Assembly (NCBI GenBank): GCA_903890265.1
Contig: CAITAM010000336.1
Span: 1-11,642 of the forward strand
Reading direction: 5' to 3'
Origin: an uncultured Pseudomonadota bacterium
GTDB taxonomy: Bacteria > Pseudomonadota > Gammaproteobacteria > Steroidobacterales > Steroidobacteraceae
Length of the DNA: 11,642 nucleotides
Positions within the stretch are counted from its first letter, which is position 1; every line of letters starts with the position of its first letter. The translations under genes and the position numbers were made by a program. The notes under the pieces are model-generated. The model was not told the DNA's origin. It saw only the letters and a program-made list of their open reading frames with translations, and ran no database searches. Shown here in pieces: positions 10,001-11,642 of this stretch.

Positions 10001-10244
10001 CCGCGCACCGCTTGATTGTGTATGCGGCAATCGCCGGCGTGCCGGTTGAGGCGGTCCAGGTCAACTGCAGCTGAGTCGAGGAGGCGGCCACGGCAGTGAG
10101 ACCCGCAGGCACCGTCGGCGTTGCCGACGCGACCGAAGCGATCACGATGCCAGCGAGGCCCGCGAACAGGCCGCGCAGAAGGCGTGTGAACGCCCGTCGC
10201 CGCACCTCAGCGTGTTGAGCTACGTCGACCGTCGCGTCCGTCAT
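4068..10244 (-). CDS. Giant exported FN3-YD-TIG protein with 16 tandem beta repeats
   Basis: The encoded protein is 2058 residues, starting at the ATG at 10244. Residues 14-41 form a convincing signal peptide: basic RRRAFTRLLR, hydrophobic GLFAGLAGIVIASV, then ASA before the mature TPTVP. Next come a fibronectin type III domain (about 42-135, WTASTGTPAIAAYTIKRC), a lone pair of RHS-type YD motifs (about 142-180, YGYDVLGRLV and YSYDPSGNLTGVN), two IPT/TIG domains (about 185-267 and 271-353), and 16 repeats of about 105 residues to the last residue. The repeats follow a pattern like bacterial pre-peptidase C-terminal domains: ATAGQ.LTL.L, then V.DP.G, then L...GTYTV.V.PQ. The composition is rich in Thr, Ser, Ala, Val and Gly and almost devoid of Lys. 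There is no catalytic motif, sortase signal or C-terminal membrane anchor. A role as a secreted or surface stalk or adhesin, perhaps serving the RHS protein encoded next, is inference. A GTG at 10289 would add 15 residues, but it lies at the predicted transcription start and places charged residues ahead of the signal, so the ATG is preferred. Confidence 0.93.
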   Translation of the reverse strand: MTDATVDVAQHAEVRRRAFTRLLRGLFAGLAGIVIASVASATPTVPAGLTAVAASSTQLQLTWTASTGTPAIAAYTIKRCAGSGCTSFAPVATVTGSTGWLDSMLTPAGTYRYEVAATDTAGTISAPSTAVTATTLPTSVGGGVTYGYDVLGRLVQATIPSLNAVQSYSYDPSGNLTGVNSTPVATLAVTGLSTPTAAPGSALTVFGSGFSTTASANTVTINGVAATVVSATSTQLLVTVPGGMSAGSVTVRVGSSSVTGTQTFTPRVVSGAPTIASFLPTAAAAGSVVTINGTGFMTAPGATKVRINRSWATVAAVTPTTLSIVVPGNIGSGKVTVTTPGGSATSAGDLVIPPAGGPLSANSAATRLSFNAPASTVSVGGSANTLVLFDLTTTLPGVLAITPGTATGSRVVVYAPDGSVFVASTALTGAAQSIPLPPVALSGTYTAVFSPGSSTVGALGVQILGPATTALIVGAAATPISVGAAGVPVLLTFPGTANQTVTVALGGITVPGASVSLISPTGMTLLNASLPTAGLAWYPTLPTTGTYGVLIQPTGSTPGSVSAAVAVTSLGATLTVNQPTAAVSMAAGASQVVSFSGGVGELLSLAVAENAGSAPSASISVVQPGGAVLASGSLIPTCSPACSGTTVVNLGPLPQTGNYLVILQEPGNNSTPLSVTLAAPLPLNLGSASSGSASVSLPGQSVLVSFSVMAGQPFFFSATGLTGLNSPTVADSAGSPVPPSPYASVVGSSNYSPDPAGGTFTALITQSTAQTGTVSAAVADALAATLAVPGQVSLVLNGSQPAALTFSATEGQYFSLAVSETPSTSTAGAYVSAGVISIVAPNGQTIEATGFTGVPVVCTTTDCQIPPKYVCTVCPPTYGQWSGIATANFGPVPMSGTYTFLFQQSGGGLVSFGLATTASATAALGSTVPVSIPNGDSGVVAVFAATAGQNVTVASSAGLLTVIAPNGVTLRPPASSATVANLTSLPLSGSYTVVDQNVSTASVPLTVSTPATGTVVAGTPLTIPLALPGQAAQVSIVGSAGQLLTLSASPTGTVTAPEIVVLNPDRSTLVTATVGPVSIPPLPASGTYTAMVDQQTNGVGTVVLTLAAAQGVTTTQTWNLATTTAGQPAVQTLTLSADQNVSLVLSGLTFSGGVTSALVRVNGPTGGVVASTVCYPVNGACDVGIPTVTGGGTYTVTVTPQGAGTMTGRATLAPWQQGNLVVGTPLPVKLTTVGQNGAWTFAATAGQTLMLDVGSVVTSPLGGTYNVNVTGPTGASLGSGQASAGSDYLLNLPNLAAGTYTVAITTATPQSGSMTVRLINGVAKSLVVNGGGKAYSTGVAGENAYYMINAPRGQPVTLALSGVSFMGGASGVLIAQGSCTAAGCVVGPFAAPTDGPMSVIVSPQGSGTMAFTATVAAVLGGELVPATPQSLALTQAGQAAVLTFEIVAATSQTMSLVLSTTSTTPSSNVYSTTVWNVNGSGQVAQAALGQPAVLDLASLAPGTYTVTVVPQSPATGSVTATLATGVTGALPLGSPQTEALTTVGQNATLSFTLPTAGVPYVVSLVGSSVSPASAMYLVQITAPDGSQAASGSAGAGTTTFNLESAEVGPYTLTLVPQSPSTASFRVTAANGVLSPLSASGAGAAVTTTTLGEDALLSFAATAGQPVTLALSGLAVSPAGVSALTVQIVNPDGTNYNYLSCQMPACELRLTTLQQTGTYTAIVKAGQLLTMSFTVDVTADQSGSLVVNTSKSLTLTAVGQGAQLTYPATTAGQSLVLGVSASAVTPSSTSYGVTVTDPNGNQVGYTIVSSTNPGIFNLPPTVVGTYRIAVVPQFPATGTVALLLSPALVTAVPITGGATPVKTTIAGANATLTFTATAGSSLTLALTGVALTPAGASYLSLQLTNPDGSAFGSPTCQLPACVVRLYRLGQTGTYSIGVNPNSASTLAMSAALVPDAVTTLTASKTATVTLPTVGQSATLKINATAGQSFTLTLNGLATSPAGNNYSVGMYDPTGALILANSLAGFGSTVLPITNATAGTYTVTLVPIVPVSGSFTAVYQ
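4071..9179 (-). repeat. Array of 16 tandem ~105-residue beta-sandwich-like repeats
   Basis: Boundaries set by eye from the recurrent start (short hydrophobic strand, then G..ATLTF.ATAGQ) and end (GTYTV.V.PQ...G.....L), listed N- to C-terminal: R1 9179-8853, R2 8852-8541, R3 8540-8199, R4 8198-7896, R5 7895-7488, R6 7487-7206, R7 7205-6912, R8 6911-6591, R9 6590-6276, R10 6275-5985, R11 5984-5664, R12 5663-5346, R13 5345-5019, R14 5018-4701, R15 4700-4381, R16 4380-4071. Most units are 94-114 residues; R5 is 136. R8-R16 resemble each other clearly, whereas R1-R7 are more diverged. No long identical DNA stretch between units was noticed, so the duplications are probably old. The likeliest fold class is the pre-peptidase C-terminal (PPC) type beta-sandwich, but this rests on pattern only. 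Confidence 0.82.
9705..9821 (-). other. Isolated RHS YD motifs inside the repeat-stalk gene
   Basis: Residues about 142-180 of the giant protein contain two YD motifs, YGYDVLGRLV and SYSYDPSGNLTGV, followed by STPVATLAVTGLSTP leading into a TIG domain. This is how the end of a YD tract looks in RHS proteins, yet here no cage-sized tract precedes it, only one fibronectin type III domain. The segment is best read as a relic of an RHS C-terminal end, or as a small piece that interacts with an RHS protein. Confidence 0.8.
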
Positions 10245-10297
10245 CCCCACCGCCTGTTCGCCATCGTTCAGGACTGACCTGGCGGGCACTTTCGGCT

Positions 10298-10326
10298 ACG
10301 ATGCGGATCCGCGCCGATGGAGTCAA
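10298..10326 (-). promoter_or_regulatory. Possible sigma-70-type promoter for the giant two-gene unit
   Basis: The minus strand reads TTGACT (10326-10321, five of six matches to the -35 consensus), a 17-base spacer, then CATCGT (10303-10298, only three of six matches to the -10 consensus). Transcription would start near 10291 and leave a leader of about 47 bases before the ATG at 10244. The perfect palindrome GCGGATCCGC (10303-10312) overlaps the spacer and -10 edge and could be an operator, though a 10-base palindrome can arise by chance. Confidence 0.35.
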
Positions 10327-10360
10327 CGCGCGGAAGTAAATGCGCAATCGGTGCATGAAA

Positions 10361-10389
10361 CACGACCCCAGCGGGTGACCGTGGTCGTG
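10361..10389. promoter_or_regulatory. Inverted repeat in the divergent intergenic region
   Basis: CACGACC (10361-10367) and GGTCGTG (10383-10389) are perfect 7-base inverted halves around a 15-base centre. They lie 31 bases before the plus-strand peroxidase start and about 70 bases upstream of the predicted start of the opposing transcript. The element could be an operator or a leader hairpin; no regulator family is recognised. No convincing promoter for the peroxidase gene was found in the surrounding 176-base gap. Confidence 0.35.
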
Positions 10390-10420
10390 CATTGCCCCTT
10401 TCTCGTCATACCGAACTGTC

Positions 10421-11566
10421 ATGAACTGTGTTATCGGAACAGGGATCCATTCACCGCTGCCCCGATTCGTCGCCTTCGTGCTCCGCGTCGCAACACTCGG
10501 TGCGGGGTTGCTGATCGCAGGGCAATCGGTCGCGTCGACACCGGCGCCGCCGCCTCTCGGCCTACCTGCCTTACACCCTGTAGACAATAGTCGCCTGGTC
10601 GCGCTGGGTCGGGACCTGTTCAACGACCCGCGGCTGAGCGTCGACGGCCGCGTCAGCTGCGCAAGCTGCCATCCACCGGGGCGACAATTCACGGATGATC
10701 AGCCGACGGCTCGCTTGCGCGGCAGTGCCGTGCTGACGCGCCGTACGCCGAGCCTCCTCAATGTTGTCTATCGCCCCGCCCTGTTCTGGGACGGCCGCGA
10801 ATCCACCCTCGAGGCGCAGGCACTGAGTCCGTTGCTCGGACCGGCCGAGCACGGTTTTGTGACTCCCGAGGCTCTGATGGATGCCCTGCGCGATCACCCA
10901 TCGCTGCGTGCATCCGTCGCGACGGCGTGCGACGTCAAGACCGGGGAAATCCGTGTCGACCACGTGCAGAGGGCGCTTGCGGCATACGAGCGGTCGCTCG
11001 TTTCGGGAAACGCACCAGCGGACCGCTATTTGTACGGCCAAGAGAACGGCGCGTTGAGTGCGCAGGCGCAGCGTGGGCTCGCGCTGTTTCGGGGTCGCGC
11101 CGGCTGCAGCGCCTGCCACACACTGGGCGACCGAACTGCACTCTATACCGACAACGCCTACCATCCCGGACCGTCGCCGATACCGAATAGCGTTCTTTCA
11201 CGCCTGCAGGAGTTGGCGAGTCGGGTGACTGAGCTTCGTCAACGCGGGGCGGACGCCGAGCTTACCGCACTCGTCTCGCAGAACACCGACATCGCCGCAC
11301 TCGGTCGCTACGTGGCAACCCTCGATCCAGCCGATATCGGCCGGTTCCGGACGCCATCATTGCGGAACGTGGCCGTAAATGCGCCCTATTTTCACGATGG
11401 CAAAGTGGCCGCCTTGGACGAGGCCATCGACGCGGAGCTGTACGCACGCCACGATGCACGCACACCCATTGTGCTAACAACGAATGAACGGGCGGATCTG
11501 AAGGCGTTCCTGGAAGCCCTAACAAGCCCGGGTGATCCTGCCCTAGGACCTGATGACACTATGTAA
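10421..11566 (+). CDS. MauG/CcpA-family di-heme cytochrome c peroxidase, periplasmic
   Basis: This 381-residue protein begins with a signal peptide (hydrophobic about residues 16-39, probable cleavage after SVAS). It has the two c-type heme sites of the family: CASCH at 80-84 and CSACH at 229-233. Other family landmarks are RRTPSLLNVVY (107-117), LFWDGRESTLEAQA (121-134), RFRTPSLRNVAVNAPYFHDG (308-327) and a final ALDEAIDAELYARHD (331-345). Family members reduce hydrogen peroxide with electrons from small cytochromes or copper proteins, or use the hemes to oxidise a protein substrate as MauG does. Thr311 and Pro312 fall in the conserved segment linked to the inter-heme calcium site. Residues about 255-300 form a charged, helix-like insert (SRLQELASRVTELRQRG) between heme 2 and the RTPSLRN motif. 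No methionine lies near the expected distal-ligand position, and Tyr341 is the nearest candidate; this is inferred without an alignment. The start has no clear Shine-Dalgarno and is uncertain by several codons. The gene is divergent from the giant unit with no evident functional link. Confidence 0.93.
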   Translation: MNCVIGTGIHSPLPRFVAFVLRVATLGAGLLIAGQSVASTPAPPPLGLPALHPVDNSRLVALGRDLFNDPRLSVDGRVSCASCHPPGRQFTDDQPTARLRGSAVLTRRTPSLLNVVYRPALFWDGRESTLEAQALSPLLGPAEHGFVTPEALMDALRDHPSLRASVATACDVKTGEIRVDHVQRALAAYERSLVSGNAPADRYLYGQENGALSAQAQRGLALFRGRAGCSACHTLGDRTALYTDNAYHPGPSPIPNSVLSRLQELASRVTELRQRGADAELTALVSQNTDIAALGRYVATLDPADIGRFRTPSLRNVAVNAPYFHDGKVAALDEAIDAELYARHDARTPIVLTTNERADLKAFLEALTSPGDPALGPDDTM

Positions 11567-11642
11567 TATGCTGAGCGGCGTGGAAATCACCGTAGAGTAG
11601 CTGACTCGGATCGAGCCGTTGTTGCCGGTACAGCGCGGCAAC
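11543..11642 (-). other. Possible 3' end of a convergent minus-strand gene, frame ambiguous
   Basis: Two minus-strand frames are open from the right edge. One gives VAALYRQQRLDPSQLLYGDF and a few more residues, stopping at TAG 11561-11559. The other, with better GC at third positions, contains GNNGSIRVSYSTVISTPL and stops at TAG 11545-11543. Either would overlap the peroxidase stop slightly in tail-to-tail orientation. A plus-strand frame is also open here. With under 35 codons visible, nothing can be assigned. Confidence 0.2.
11621..11642. other. Inverted repeat at the right edge
   Basis: GTTGCCG (11621-11627) and CGGCAAC (11636-11642) pair perfectly around an 8-base loop. The position, 55 bases after the peroxidase stop, would suit a terminator stem, but the window ends at the last stem base, so a following T-run cannot be seen. 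It could equally lie inside a convergent coding region. Confidence 0.25.

Noticed and set aside
10245..10289. GTG at 10289 as the start of the giant stalk gene
   Set aside because: It would put 15 residues, including acidic ones, ahead of the signal peptide and would sit almost at the predicted transcription start. The ATG at 10244 gives a normal exported N-terminus.
10421..11566. A functional link between the peroxidase and the RHS pair
   Set aside because: It is divergently transcribed, has its own complete family signature, and nothing in the sequence connects the two beyond a shared intergenic region.

Overview
This window is about two-thirds G+C by eye (not computed). It fits a Gram-negative bacterium, most plausibly a proteobacterium or another soil or aquatic lineage. 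Three things suggest this: exported proteins with Sec-type signal peptides, a periplasmic di-heme cytochrome c peroxidase, and an RHS/YD-repeat protein with a DUF6531 entry domain. Genus cannot be told from the sequence alone.

Layout: nearly 90% of the window (1-10244) is a two-gene minus-strand unit. It reads from a divergent intergenic region at about 10245-10420 towards the left edge. The first gene (10244 to 4068) encodes a 2058-residue exported protein: signal peptide, fibronectin type III domain, a lone pair of RHS-type YD motifs, two IPT/TIG domains, then 16 imperfect tandem repeats of about 105 residues that run to the C-terminus. Twelve bases after its stop, preceded by a clear AGGA ribosome binding site, the second gene starts at 4055 and leaves the window on the left (at least 1351 residues). 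It is an exported RHS-family protein: Kelch-like repeats, SbsA-type Ig-like domain, Pro/Thr linker, carboxypeptidase-regulatory-like domain, ZU5-like region, DUF6531, then a run of YD repeats that is still going at the edge. Its C-terminus, where RHS proteins carry a variable and often toxic tip, is not visible.

On the plus strand, 10421-11566 encodes a MauG/CcpA-type di-heme cytochrome c peroxidase, divergent from the big unit and probably unrelated to it. The last 76 bases hold no assignable gene, though a convergent minus-strand gene may end there.

The most interesting element is the pair of giant exported genes. A long repeat stalk carrying a relic of an RHS C-terminus sits directly upstream of a full-sized RHS protein. 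Within the stalk, repeats with a cysteine pair alternate with repeats that lack one, which suggests growth by two-domain duplication. The long plus-strand open frames opposite these genes look like shadows of high-GC coding sequence and are not annotated.
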